The notes: generated from the letters alone by a model not told the origin. Positions 16,560 to 25,041 are shown, counted from the first letter of the stretch. The stretch: DNA of 35,959 nt from CAZSVI01 sp964610205 (GCA_964610205.1 CAZSVI010000024.1:1-35959); one strand, 5' to 3'. A program made the numbers and translations.

Positions 16560-16766
16560 TGTAAAGGCAAAATATCAGGAAATTCAATTTTTTTACTGCC
16601 CTTTTGGTTTTGAACCCCCGGTTATAACCGGAGCCTATCTGTCAAGGACATAGGCTTTTTATCTATTTTATACCTTTATCCTTTTCCTATAGGGAATTTA
16701 CCCGGATTTTTCCGGATATCAGCTGCTCGTTTTACCCTTACTTTACCTCCTTTGGCAAACACAAGC
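16560..16766 (-). ncRNA. Structured 5' leader of the G5/3D gene, riboswitch candidate
   Basis: From the predicted start near 16766 the leader is close to 300 nt and rich in stems on the minus strand. CCGGA-AAAA-TCCGG and GGG-TAAAT-TCCC occur early. Later AGCCTAT pairs with ATAGGCT around a GTCCTTGACAG loop (about 16653-16629), next to the self-complementary CCGGTTATAACCGG. Genes for cell-wall hydrolases with 3D or G5 domains are often under the c-di-AMP (ydaO-yuaA) riboswitch in Clostridia. The 3' GUCCUUGACAG block loosely recalls its 3' end, but I could not match the full consensus. Covariance search would decide. Confidence 0.35.
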
Positions 16767-16772
16767 TATACA

Positions 16773-16801
16773 ATAATAACCTATTACCCATCTATTGTCA
16801 A
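16773..16801 (-). promoter_or_regulatory. Strong promoter of the G5/3D gene
   Basis: Reading the minus strand, a perfect TTGACA (16801-16796), 17 bases, then TATTAT (16778-16773). Predicted start near 16766, about 300 bp before the coding start. Confidence 0.8.
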
Positions 16802-16931
16802 CCCGCGCCAAACCCTAACCGCATAACGGAGGGGGGGTAAAAGGTGTTACTGTTCAGGAATAAACATCCCTTCCCTCATGGCCTAAGCTCTAACCGCTGC
16901 TTACTCTATATCTATGAAAATATATTTTAAA

Positions 16932-17693
16932 TTATCCGGCCATATCCTGAGGCTGCTCGTCCTCAGTTAGCTGTTCCGTATCTTCTTGGTTTTCGGCTTT
17001 TTCGTTTTCTATCGAAGAAATCTGCCATTGCTCCAACCGATCGCTATATGTATAGGTAAATCTTAAAACATTCTCTCCGCTGGCTAAATACTCCTGATCC
17101 GAGTCTTCCGTAAGGACAATATCCACATGCAGCAGAACAATCATTTCCCAATCAGGTGTATCTGACGGGAAGATCTCAATAGCGATCAGATTATTCTCAT
17201 CTAACTGAAATAATTGAATCTGCTTAACATTTTTGTCAAAAAAATCTGTAAAAATCCTTAATGACCAAATATTTCCCCAGAATCTGCAACTTGATCCGCT
17301 CTTAATAAACGCCGCTGAATAGCTTTTTTCAGAAAGTGCTTCAATCCATCCCATTGTTGCGGTTTGAATCGGTTCGGGATTAATCTGTGTCTTAAGCTCC
17401 ATAATGAATTGTGTCTTGTCATCAATCAGAATCTGCTGGTTAAAAATATCTGTTTCCAGTGCTTTTATTTTATCCTCCTGGGATTTAAGTTGACTGTTTA
17501 ATTCTTCATTCCTTTGTTCCAGCCTGTTTTTATCCTCACTTAAGGTCATATTGATACGGCTCAGCGCATCTATACTGGCTTGCTTGGATTCTCCTAATGT
17601 AACAAGGCTTTCCCTGTCCCATAACAGATAATTTAACGCAATAAATACAAAGATAATCAAAAGAGAAGTAACTATCACAACAAAACGTTTCAT
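16932..17693 (-). CDS. Membrane-anchored coiled-coil protein with C-terminal NTF2-like region
   Basis: Not assigned to a named family. It has 253 residues with one N-terminal membrane helix (about 4-24, FVVIVTSLLIIFVFIALNYL) without a lipobox, then a heptad-rich coiled coil (about 35-105, with RLEQRNEELNSQLKSQEDKI). A globular domain follows (about 110-225) containing TATMGWIEALSEKSYSAAF and ending RLEQWQISSIE, a pattern like NTF2/DUF4440-type extracytoplasmic folds. The tail is acidic and disordered (EDTEQLTEDEQ). The ATG at 17693 overlaps the tatD stop (ATGA), so translation is coupled to tatD. A role at the cell envelope is inferred from topology only. No clear terminator is visible after it. 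Confidence 0.8.
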   Translation of the reverse strand: MKRFVVIVTSLLIIFVFIALNYLLWDRESLVTLGESKQASIDALSRINMTLSEDKNRLEQRNEELNSQLKSQEDKIKALETDIFNQQILIDDKTQFIMELKTQINPEPIQTATMGWIEALSEKSYSAAFIKSGSSCRFWGNIWSLRIFTDFFDKNVKQIQLFQLDENNLIAIEIFPSDTPDWEMIVLLHVDIVLTEDSDQEYLASGENVLRFTYTYSDRLEQWQISSIENEKAENQEDTEQLTEDEQPQDMAG

Positions 17694-18481
17694 ATTCCTT
17701 CCTCCTGCAGAGAGAGGTTCAGACCAAAAAGTCTGTCGGCGTTTACGGTTGTAGCTTTCATTATTTGAGTAAGGTCCGTTTCACGAACCTGTGCTATTTT
17801 TTGTACTATTTCCGAAAGGGTTGTGGAATCATTCCTTTGCCCCCTATAGGGAACCGGAGCCATATACGGACTGTCTGTTTCAACAAGCAGCCTGTCCATC
17901 GGTACATATTTTGCAACTTCAACCGGCTTTTTTGCGTTTTTAAATGTGACCGCCCCGCCCAAAGCAATATAAAAGCCTAAATCCAATACTTCCTTTGCCA
18001 TTTCCACGCTTCCGGTAAAACAGTGGAAAACGCCTCCAACATCACTCGCCTTTTCCTCCCGTATAATATCCAGAATATCCTTATGGGCATCCCTGTCGTG
18101 TATAATCATAGGCAGCTTTAGTTCCCTGGCAAGCCGTATATGCGCTATAAAACATGATCTCTGTATCTCTCTCGGAGAAAAATCATAATAGTAGTCAAGG
18201 CCAACCTCTCCAACCGCTATAACCTTAGATGAACCGGCCATATCCCTGAAGCTATCCAATGTATTCTCAGTAATGTATTTAGCGTCATGGGGATGTATAC
18301 CGACAGCAGTATATAAAAAGTCATACTCTTTAGCCATTTTCAGGCATTTACGGGCAGAATCCGCATTGCTTGCCGGATTTACAACCCTTACCACCCCATG
18401 GTTCTGTATTCTTTTAAGTATCTCTTCTCTGTCATTATCAAACTTCTCGTCGTCATAATGCGCATGGGAATCAATAATCAT
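17690..18481 (-). CDS. tatD: TatD family metal-dependent hydrolase
   Basis: The 263-residue protein is an amidohydrolase-fold TIM barrel of the TatD/YabD family, thought to be a 3'-5' exonuclease or deoxyribonuclease in DNA repair. SHAHYDD at residues 5-11 holds the first two metal His ligands (His6, His8). AVGEVGLDYYYDFSP carries the metal Glu. KLPMIIHDRDAH, VFHCFTGS and LLVETDSPYMAPVPYRG supply the remaining His and Asp ligands. GAGGAAATGTA precedes the ATG at 18481. It lies 39 bp after metG and overlaps the coiled-coil gene by four bases, forming a metG-tatD-hypothetical operon as in many Firmicutes. Confidence 0.96.
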   Translation of the reverse strand: MIIDSHAHYDDEKFDNDREEILKRIQNHGVVRVVNPASNADSARKCLKMAKEYDFLYTAVGIHPHDAKYITENTLDSFRDMAGSSKVIAVGEVGLDYYYDFSPREIQRSCFIAHIRLARELKLPMIIHDRDAHKDILDIIREEKASDVGGVFHCFTGSVEMAKEVLDLGFYIALGGAVTFKNAKKPVEVAKYVPMDRLLVETDSPYMAPVPYRGQRNDSTTLSEIVQKIAQVRETDLTQIMKATTVNADRLFGLNLSLQEEGI

Positions 18482-18520
18482 TACATTTCCTCATTATTCA
18501 ATGAGCGTTTGCGTCATCCG

Positions 18521-20455
18521 TTATGAAATCCTGCATCCAACAGTCATATCAGCATCCACTGTCGCAAGCGCCAGCTTGTTGTCACCTTTGTCACCGGCGG
18601 CAAGAATCATACCCTGTGATTCTATCCCCATTAATTTAGCAGGCTTAAGGTTGGCTATCATAATGACCTTCATGCCGATCATTTCCTCAGGGGTATAAAA
18701 TTTAGCTATCCCCGACACAACCTGCCGGGTTTCAATGCCAATATCCAACTGCAGCACTAACAGCTTATCCGACTTTTTTACCTTTTCACAGGTAATTACT
18801 TTTGCAACTCTCAAATCTAGCTTTGCAAAGTCATCAATGGAAACCTGCTCCAAAAGTTCCGGCAGGTTTTTTTTCTCTTCCGCCCTGCCATTTATTTTTT
18901 TCAGCTCCTCCATTTCTTTTGCAAAATCAATTCTGGGGAAAATTATATCACCAGGCTTAACCGGCTGCTTTCCGGAATATTTTCCCCACTCTTTCGCGCT
19001 TTCCCAACTGAGACAGCTCTCACAGAACCCTATCTGCTCCCTGATCTTCTCCGTAGTTTCAGGCATAAAGGGCTGAATAAGAATGGACACAATCCGGATG
19101 CTCTCCGTTAAATTATATAACACCTGTGCCAGACGCGGCTTGGTGTTCTCATCCCTGGCCAATATCCAGGGCATGGTCTCATCTATATACTTATTGGTCC
19201 TTGAAATGGCTTTCCATATTTCCTGAAGGGCAGTACTGAACTGCAGCTGGTCAAGGAGATTTTCGACTTTAGACGGTGTTTCCATTACAACACTAATCAG
19301 GTCATTGTCAGGTTCGCCCTTTTCTCTTGCTTCAGGAAGCGCTCCCCCGAAATACTTGTAAATCATCGCAACGGTTCTGCTTACCAGATTACCCAGGTCA
19401 TTGGCAAGATCCGAGTTTATCCTTTGAATAAGCGCTTCATTGGAAAACAGGCCGTCAGAACCAAAAGGAACCTCCCGCAGCAGGAAATACCGTATTGCAT
19501 CAAGCCCGTATTTATCAACAAGTATAACAGGATCCACCACATTGCCCTTTGATTTTGACATTTTTCCGCCTTCCAGCACAAGCCATCCATGACCATAAAC
19601 CTGCTTCGGCAGGGGAAGGTCAAGTGCCATAAGCATTGCAGGCCAGATAATGGTATGAAAACGGATGATTTCCTTTCCCACAAGGTGGACATCCGCAGGC
19701 CAGTACCGGTGAAATTTATCCTCATTTTCAGAAAGATATCCCAACGCCGTAATATAGTTTGACAGTGCATCAATCCAGACATACACCACGTGCCGTTCGT
19801 CGAAGGTTACAGGAATTCCCCATTTGAATGATGTTCTGGAAACACAGAGATCACCCAGGCCGGGTTTCAGGAAGTTATTTATCATTTCATTCTTTCTTGA
19901 GACAGGCTGAATAAAATCCGGATTGTCATTCATATGCTTAATCAGCCGATCCTGATATTTTGAAAGGCGGAAAAAGTAACTTTCCTCGCGGGTTAACTCC
20001 ACACTGCGGCCACAGTCCGGACATTTTCCTTCATTCAATTGTGTTTCGGTCCAGAATGATTCACAGGGCGTGCAATACCATCCCTCATATTCACTTTTAT
20101 ATATATCTCCCTTTTCAAAGAGCTTTTTAAAAATCTTCTGAACAGCTTCAATATGCTCTACATCCGTTGTCCTTATAAACTTGTCATTTGTAATTTTCAT
20201 CAGTGACCAAAGTTTTTTTATCCCTTCAACAATATTATCAACATATTCCTTCGGATTCACTCCCTGTTCTTCCGCAACCCTTTGAATTTTTTGCCCGTGC
20301 TCGTCGGTTCCGGTTAAAAACATCACATCATAGCCCTGCAGTCTTTTGTACCTGGCCATTGTATCCGCCGCAACTGTAGTATAGGAATGCCCTATATGAA
20401 GCTTCCCGCTCGGATAATAAATCGGTGTTGTGATGTAGTATTTTCCGCGTTTCAT
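18521..20455 (-). CDS. metG: Methionine-tRNA ligase with C-terminal tRNA-binding domain
   Basis: A 644-residue class I aminoacyl-tRNA synthetase that charges tRNA-Met. YPSGKLHIGHSYTT holds the HIGH signature at residues 20-23, and KMSKSKGNVVDP the KMSKS loop near residue 297. The Zn knuckle CTPCESFW...CPDC (about 127-148) is present. The C-terminal 105 residues (DDFAKLDLRVAKVITCEKV onward) form an EMAP/Arc1p-type OB fold that aids tRNA binding and dimerisation. Length is normal for the Bacillus-type enzyme. GGGAGGG precedes the ATG. No T-box (TGGCACCGCG-like antiterminator) is seen in the upstream 440 bp. Confidence 0.98.
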   Translation of the reverse strand: MKRGKYYITTPIYYPSGKLHIGHSYTTVAADTMARYKRLQGYDVMFLTGTDEHGQKIQRVAEEQGVNPKEYVDNIVEGIKKLWSLMKITNDKFIRTTDVEHIEAVQKIFKKLFEKGDIYKSEYEGWYCTPCESFWTETQLNEGKCPDCGRSVELTREESYFFRLSKYQDRLIKHMNDNPDFIQPVSRKNEMINNFLKPGLGDLCVSRTSFKWGIPVTFDERHVVYVWIDALSNYITALGYLSENEDKFHRYWPADVHLVGKEIIRFHTIIWPAMLMALDLPLPKQVYGHGWLVLEGGKMSKSKGNVVDPVILVDKYGLDAIRYFLLREVPFGSDGLFSNEALIQRINSDLANDLGNLVSRTVAMIYKYFGGALPEAREKGEPDNDLISVVMETPSKVENLLDQLQFSTALQEIWKAISRTNKYIDETMPWILARDENTKPRLAQVLYNLTESIRIVSILIQPFMPETTEKIREQIGFCESCLSWESAKEWGKYSGKQPVKPGDIIFPRIDFAKEMEELKKINGRAEEKKNLPELLEQVSIDDFAKLDLRVAKVITCEKVKKSDKLLVLQLDIGIETRQVVSGIAKFYTPEEMIGMKVIMIANLKPAKLMGIESQGMILAAGDKGDNKLALATVDADMTVGCRIS

Positions 20456-20898
20456 TTAAACCCTCCCGTATCATTACCTTCTTTACAGTTCTATATAACT
20501 GTTCCTTATTTGCCTTTGTTGAATAATTTCTCCTAATGTATAATATAAATTCATCTTCACGATGCAGTCCAGTGAAGTTATTATGTATCTATACTATCTT
20601 AATCTATTATTTTTTTCAAGACAAGGTTTCTTGATGGATAGATACGGTACAACGCATGAAAATTGAAAAAGACTATTAAGAAAGGGTACAAAGAGTTGGA
20701 AAAAACTTTTTCTTAAAATCAGTTTTTACAAAATGGGGTACGCTTCAAGTATGCCATGGATTCTTTTCATTTTGTTGTTTACTGTAATTCTGATTCATTT
20801 GAAGAGCTATTGTATAATTACAATAGCTCAAGACAAAGTAATCACTGTATAGTTACGGTTACAATACACATTGAAACAGCCAGAAATCAAATTCCCTT
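20456..20898. other. Intergenic region between metG and the THI5-type ABC operon
   Basis: 443 bp without a credible ORF. A minus-strand TTGTCT-17-TAAGAT pair around 20600-20625 and a CTTCAC/GTGAAG inverted repeat nearer metG are weak promoter/regulatory candidates. A perfect inverted repeat at 20804-20829 lies downstream of the ABC binding-protein gene. No T-box or other riboswitch was recognised. Confidence 0.55.
20804..20829. terminator. Perfect 11-bp inverted repeat after the ABC binding-protein gene
   Basis: GAGCTATTGTA (20804-20814) and TACAATAGCTC (20819-20829) pair perfectly around a TAAT loop, about 70 bp past the stop of the binding-protein gene. On the minus strand it is followed by TTCAAATG rather than a clean T-run, so it may be a weak terminator, an mRNA 3' stabilising stem, or a binding site. 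Confidence 0.5.
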
Positions 20899-21888
20899 TT
20901 ATTTCTTTATGGCTTCCTCCGCAAATTGATTATCCACTAATTCATTGAAAGGTGCTAAATCCTTTAACTCTCCGGCTTCCTTCATTACCTCCTGAAGACG
21001 GAGCAGAGCCTCTTCTTTCATAATAGGAGTTTTGTTCCATGTATCCTGTTTTTTATAACGCGCCACAACGGTTTCCAGCATCTCTAAATCCGTATCCGGA
21101 AAAGACTCCGAAAGAGCCTTGGCAACTTCTGTATTGCTATTATTTTCAACCCATTGCTGACCTTTATAAATCGCATTTGTAAAAGCCTGAATTATATTGC
21201 GGTTTTTATTTATATAACTGTTTTTTGCATAATATGCGGTATAAGGTATTTCACCGCTTTCTGCACCGATGGACGCTACGATATAACCTTTACCTTCTCT
21301 TTCAATACTTGAAGCAACAGGCTCAAACAAGGTAACAAAATCACCCTGTCCTGATAAAAAAGCGCCTCCCATCAACGCAAACTGTATTGATGTATCAACC
21401 TCAACATCCACACCCGGAATTAAATTATTTTGTTTGAGAACATATTCCAGAGTCATTTCTGGAACCCCGCCCTTTCTTCCGCCTATTATATACTTTCCTC
21501 TTACATTCTCCCACTTAAAGTCGGGCATTGGTTCCCTGGCTACAAAAAACGAACCATCCCTTTTAGTCAATTGGGCAAAAATAACACCATAATCCTCCTT
21601 ACCTTCATTGTATACATAAACACATGCCTCCGGGCCTGAAAAACCTATATCGGCCTGTCCGGACAAAACCGCTGTCATTACCTTATCAGCACCTGCACCG
21701 TTCACTAATGTTACCTTTAACCCTTCTTCCTCAAAAAAACCTTTGTTTATTGCTGCATACTGTGGAGCATAAAAAATGGAATGGGTAACCTCACATAATG
21801 TAATTTCCTTTAATTCTTTTGTTCCGCAGCCTGGCAAAACCAGCATTAAGATTAATAAAGACACCAAAATAAAGCGCATCAGTTTCAT
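20899..21888 (-). CDS. ABC transporter substrate-binding lipoprotein (NMT1/THI5/SsuA-like)
   Basis: A 329-residue periplasmic-binding protein type 2. The start at 21888 (MKLMRFILVSLLI) was chosen because GGAGGATTGTTCT precedes it. A longer frame to 22098 runs back into the permease gene and would bury the lipoprotein signal (LPGC, Cys21). THSIFYAPQYAAINKGFFEEEGL followed by GADKVMTAVLSGQADIGFSG is the classic opening of NMT1/THI5 and SsuA/TauA proteins. Ligands in this superfamily include pyrimidine precursors of thiamine, sulfonates and nitrate. Residues alone do not decide among them, and no thiamine riboswitch is present. It is the last gene of the ATPase-permease-binding protein operon. 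Confidence 0.9.
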   Translation of the reverse strand: MKLMRFILVSLLILMLVLPGCGTKELKEITLCEVTHSIFYAPQYAAINKGFFEEEGLKVTLVNGAGADKVMTAVLSGQADIGFSGPEACVYVYNEGKEDYGVIFAQLTKRDGSFFVAREPMPDFKWENVRGKYIIGGRKGGVPEMTLEYVLKQNNLIPGVDVEVDTSIQFALMGGAFLSGQGDFVTLFEPVASSIEREGKGYIVASIGAESGEIPYTAYYAKNSYINKNRNIIQAFTNAIYKGQQWVENNSNTEVAKALSESFPDTDLEMLETVVARYKKQDTWNKTPIMKEEALLRLQEVMKEAGELKDLAPFNELVDNQFAEEAIKK

Positions 21889-21911
21889 AGAACAATCCTC
21901 CCTAAACCAAA

Positions 21912-22715
21912 TTAATATTTCGAAGATATACCTTTCCCAAGAAGCTGTACACCAAAATACATCAGAGCTGCTAAAACTGAAAGAATTACAACACTGGTCA
22001 TAACAAGATCCAATTGAAATACCTGACCTCCGTACACAATCAGATACCCAAGGCCTGCTCTTGAAACAAGAAATTCTCCTACAATAACTCCAACCCATGA
22101 AAGACCTACATTAACCTTTAACGAGTTCATCATTACAGGAAATGACGAAGGCAGTATTACCTTTTTTAGAACTTGTTTTTTAGTCGCGCCAAAACTTTTA
22201 ACCAGTCTGATTTTTTCAATATCAGCCTCGTTGAATCCGGTATATACTTCAAGAACCGTTACAATAAGTGATACACTGACAGCAACTGCAATAATTGAAA
22301 ATGAGCCCGCCCCGAGCCAGACAATAAAAACAGGTCCAAGCGCAATTTTAGGCAACGCATTTGCTACAACAAGATAGGGCTCCAGTACCTTTGAACAGGT
22401 TTCGGAAATCCACAAAACAATAGCTATTAGAATCCCGAATATTGTACCCAGCAAAAAACCAATAACCGTTTCCCATAAAGTGGTCCATACATGCAACCAA
22501 ATGATTCCATCCCCATACAGCCTGATAAGAGTATTTAAGATCCTTGAAGGACTGCTGAATATAAACGAATCCATCCACTGCGCTCGCGTTGCAACCTCCC
22601 ATGCAGCGATCAATATAACAAGCATCAATACTCTTAACCATAAAATTATACGTTTCTGTCTCTCTACCTTTTTCAGATATTGTATTTGTTCCGCAGATGT
22701 TTTTTCATGAGACAT
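21912..22715 (-). CDS. ABC transporter permease (NitT/TauT/SsuC type)
   Basis: A 267-residue permease with about six membrane helices. Start set at 22715 (MSHEKTSAEQ): GGAGGGA lies upstream, and the ATG overlaps the end of the ATPase gene by 11 bases, so the two are translationally coupled. An in-frame ATG at 22796 lies deep inside the ATPase. It carries VILIAAWEVATRAQWMDSFIF at the start and the EAA loop NEADIEKIRLVKSFGATKKQ, with KVILPSSFPVMMNSLKVNVG after it, as in SsuC/TauC. It pairs with the ATPase upstream and the lipoprotein downstream to import a small organic nutrient. Confidence 0.93.
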   Translation of the reverse strand: MSHEKTSAEQIQYLKKVERQKRIILWLRVLMLVILIAAWEVATRAQWMDSFIFSSPSRILNTLIRLYGDGIIWLHVWTTLWETVIGFLLGTIFGILIAIVLWISETCSKVLEPYLVVANALPKIALGPVFIVWLGAGSFSIIAVAVSVSLIVTVLEVYTGFNEADIEKIRLVKSFGATKKQVLKKVILPSSFPVMMNSLKVNVGLSWVGVIVGEFLVSRAGLGYLIVYGGQVFQLDLVMTSVVILSVLAALMYFGVQLLGKGISSKY

Positions 22716-23475
22716 GTACGTCCAACTCCCTCCATATTTTGTTGAAATATTCCCGGAATTCGGGAGCTTCTCGTGATGACAATGGAGTTCTGTCATTCAT
22801 TGCAAAATGAATATTTACGCACAGCTTTACTGTACCGGGACGCTTCGATAGCATATAAAGACGTTCTGACATGCTTATGGCTTCTGAAATATCGTGGGTT
22901 ACCATGATGGCTGTTTTATTTTCACTTTTTATAATTTTATAAATATCATCATTTACAGCCAGTCTGGTTTGATAGTCCAAAGCGGAAAAAGCTTCATCCA
23001 AAAGAAGAATATCAGGCTTTACAGCCAGAGTACGAATTAATGCCGCTCTTTGACGCATTCCACCCGAAAGCTGCGATGGATAACGATCTTTAAACATATA
23101 TAAACCATATTTTTTTAACAATGTTTCCACATCATGAATTTCTTCCGGTGTAACCCTGTTTTGAATTTCCAGGCCCAGCATGACATTTTTATAAATTGTT
23201 CGCCACTCAAACAGGCTGTCTGTTTGAAGCATATACCCTATTTTAGGACAAACTCCCTTTAATTGCACTCCAAAAATAGATATTTTACCATCTGAAGGCT
23301 CCAATAAGCCTGCAATTATAGACAAAAGGGTTGATTTACCGCACCCGCTGGGGCCGACAATCCCTATGAATTCACCTTCGGATACGGTAAATGAAACATT
23401 GTCAAGAGCTGTGATCTCTCCATCTATCGTATGATATTTCATTGAAATGTTTTCGACTGTTACGGCAGGTATCAA
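22705..23475 (-). CDS. ABC transporter ATP-binding protein (NitT/TauT/SsuB type)
   Basis: A 256-residue nucleotide-binding subunit. Walker A GPSGCGKST is near residues 40-48, the Q-loop is MLQTDSLFEW, the signature is LSGGMRQRAALIRTLA, Walker B is ILLLDEAFSALD and the H-loop is MVTHDISEA. These identify the SsuB/TauB/NrtD subfamily. The start is a TTG at 23475 preceded by GGGGGAGATTC; no in-frame ATG is as well placed. It is the first gene of the three-gene importer operon. The 5' region (23476-23690) shows an ATAAG/CTTAT hairpin near 23546-23558 but no recognised riboswitch. Confidence 0.93.
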   Translation of the reverse strand: MIPAVTVENISMKYHTIDGEITALDNVSFTVSEGEFIGIVGPSGCGKSTLLSIIAGLLEPSDGKISIFGVQLKGVCPKIGYMLQTDSLFEWRTIYKNVMLGLEIQNRVTPEEIHDVETLLKKYGLYMFKDRYPSQLSGGMRQRAALIRTLAVKPDILLLDEAFSALDYQTRLAVNDDIYKIIKSENKTAIMVTHDISEAISMSERLYMLSKRPGTVKLCVNIHFAMNDRTPLSSREAPEFREYFNKIWRELDVHVS

Positions 23476-23720
23476 AAGAATCTCCCCCAGTTCGGATACA
23501 TTGACAGTATATGCTTAATACACAACATGGGTTACTCTGAAGTCGGATAAGCCGCTTATGCGAGTGCTTTCTCAACTGTGGCTACTATGAGACTGGATTC
23601 TTAGGGGGATATTTGGCAAAACAAAAACCAATCATAATACCCGGTTTTGATAAATAAATTTCGTGAAATCCAATTTCAATGGGTGCTCAAAGTCTATGTG
23701 GGTTTGACAGAGAATTAATA

Positions 23721-23749
23721 TTGACATTTTCACAAATCTGTTTAATAAT
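23721..23749 (+). promoter_or_regulatory. Candidate promoter of the IspF-like gene
   Basis: TTGACA (23721-23726) is followed after 16-17 bases by TAATAAT (23743-23749). The predicted start is near 23756, giving a leader of about 175 nt. Confidence 0.5.
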
Positions 23750-23755
23750 ACATCA

Positions 23756-23933
23756 TAGAGTACTACAGCGAAAGATAATTAATATGTGGTTTTTCTCCGG
23801 ATGCAGCCTTGCGGAGTTAAAACCTGGCGCCTGTGACTCAGAGCGAGGAAAAGCAAGCAGATTGTTTGAGCAGAAACGCTTCAACATAAATAAAAGAAGA
23901 TATGCTTTTAATCTGTGATTCAGAGGTGGGTTT
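23756..23933 (+). ncRNA. Structured leader of the IspF-like gene
   Basis: The leader contains a long hairpin at 23788-23824: GGTTTT and CTCCG on the left pair with CGGAG and AAAACC on the right, around a 12-base loop with two unpaired bases. A second stem, GTTTGAGC with GCTTCAAC around AGAAAC (about 23857-23885), has seven of eight pairs. Between them the sequence is G/C-rich (TGGCGCC). The block is GC-richer than its surroundings. It matches no riboswitch consensus I can recall. It could be an unrecognised regulatory RNA or simply a leftover. Confidence 0.35.
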
Positions 23934-24410
23934 ATGATAAAGGTTTCTATAGGCCAGGACAGCCATAGGTTTGATGAGGAAAACAAGGAAAAAAAGCTAA
24001 TGTTGGGAGGTATTCCCCTTGAAGGCTCCCCTCTTCTTGGAAACAGTGACGCCGATGTTATACTCCATGCATTGACAAACGCAATATCAGGTATCAGCGG
24101 CGTTAATATTTTGGGGGAGATATCCGATAAAATATGCCTTCAGGATGGAATTACTGATAGCCGGAAATATCTCCTTGAATCCTTGAAATTCCTAAGAGGC
24201 TTGATATCTCATGTTTCTTTTTCTATAGAATGCCTGACACCGAAAATAAGCCCGGTTATACCTGCGATGAAAAAAAACATTGCTTCTCTTCTTGGGATTG
24301 ATGTATCTTCTGTCGGCATAACAGCAACAACCGGCGAAGGACTGACCGACTTTGGGAAAGGACTCGGCATACAGTGTTTTTGCATTCTCACGGTATTACA
24401 GGATGACTGA
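23934..24410 (+). CDS. ispF: IspF-like 2-C-methyl-D-erythritol 2,4-cyclodiphosphate synthase, divergent
   Basis: The 158-residue protein has the IspF fold length (about 156-160). The Zn ligands expected in IspF are all present: Asp9 and His11 in GQDSHRF and His45 in DVILHALT. The 130-147 segment ATTGEGLTDFGKGLGI follows the family's TTTEKLGFTGRGEGI, keeping Thr132, Thr133 and Glu135 but with Gly at the usual Lys. The IGxxFPDTD loop is degenerate (GEISDKICLQD). IspF forms the cyclic diphosphate in the MEP isoprenoid pathway. Given these changes it may be a diverged paralogue, so activity is uncertain. AGAGGTGGG precedes the ATG. Convergent with rex, four bases apart. Confidence 0.75.
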   Translation: MIKVSIGQDSHRFDEENKEKKLMLGGIPLEGSPLLGNSDADVILHALTNAISGISGVNILGEISDKICLQDGITDSRKYLLESLKFLRGLISHVSFSIECLTPKISPVIPAMKKNIASLLGIDVSSVGITATTGEGLTDFGKGLGIQCFCILTVLQDD

Positions 24411-24414
24411 GGCC

Positions 24415-25041
24415 CTATCCAAGTTCCTTCAGCCTATATCCAAGAACCGCCAAACCGTCACTTAAATGAACATTTTCCACAACGACATCACTGGAAACCT
24501 TCAAATCCTGTGGAGAAAAGTTCCATATTCCCTTTACACCAAGGGCGGTAACTTTTTCCGCCACCTCCGATATATTCCCACTGGGTACGGTAAGAATAGC
24601 AATATCAACCCTGTTTTTCTCTAAAAAAGCATCCAGCATATCCATATGAAAAATGCGTATACCGTTAATTTCTTTTCCTACCCTTTCAGGACTTATGTCA
24701 AATATACCAATAAGGTCATATCCGCGTTTTTTGAAATTGGCATAATTCGCGAGGGCATTTCCCATGTTTCCGGCTCCAACAATAATTGTGTTAAAGCGTC
24801 TGTCTACTCCAAGAATTTTTCCAATTTCCGAGTTAAGAAATTCTACATTATATCCATACCCTTGTTGACCAAAACCACCAAAGCAATTTAAATCCTGACG
24901 TATCTGAGAAGCAGTAATTCCCATCCTCTCGCTAAGCTCACTTGAAGAAATCCTCTTCACACTATTTTTTAACAGATCGTTTAAATATCGATAATATCTT
25001 GGAAGCCTTCTTATAACTGCCATAGAAATCTTTTTTTCCAT
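24415..25041 (-). CDS. rex: Redox-sensing transcriptional repressor Rex
   Basis: A 208-residue Rex, which senses the NADH/NAD ratio and represses fermentation and respiration genes. The N-terminal winged helix (about 1-80) contains ISSSELSERMGITASQIRQD, the DNA-reading helix, and GGFGQQGYGYNVE. The Rossmann domain has GAGNMGNA at residues 89-96 and IFDISPERVGKEING. ILTVPSGNISEVAEK and IWNFSPQDLKV are typical of the C-terminal half. AGGAGG precedes the ATG. It has a near-perfect promoter (25101-25130). No TTGTTAANNNNTTAACAA-type Rex site was seen at its own promoter. Confidence 0.96.
   Translation of the reverse strand: MEKKISMAVIRRLPRYYRYLNDLLKNSVKRISSSELSERMGITASQIRQDLNCFGGFGQQGYGYNVEFLNSEIGKILGVDRRFNTIIVGAGNMGNALANYANFKKRGYDLIGIFDISPERVGKEINGIRIFHMDMLDAFLEKNRVDIAILTVPSGNISEVAEKVTALGVKGIWNFSPQDLKVSSDVVVENVHLSDGLAVLGYRLKELG

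Noticed and set aside
20456..20898. T-box or other riboswitch upstream of metG
   Set aside because: No TGGNACCGCG-type antiterminator or T-box specifier structure visible on the minus strand.
23476..23690. TPP riboswitch for the THI5-type importer
   Set aside because: No CUGAGA...ACCUGA-like blocks on the minus strand; only a short ATAAG/CTTAT hairpin is seen.
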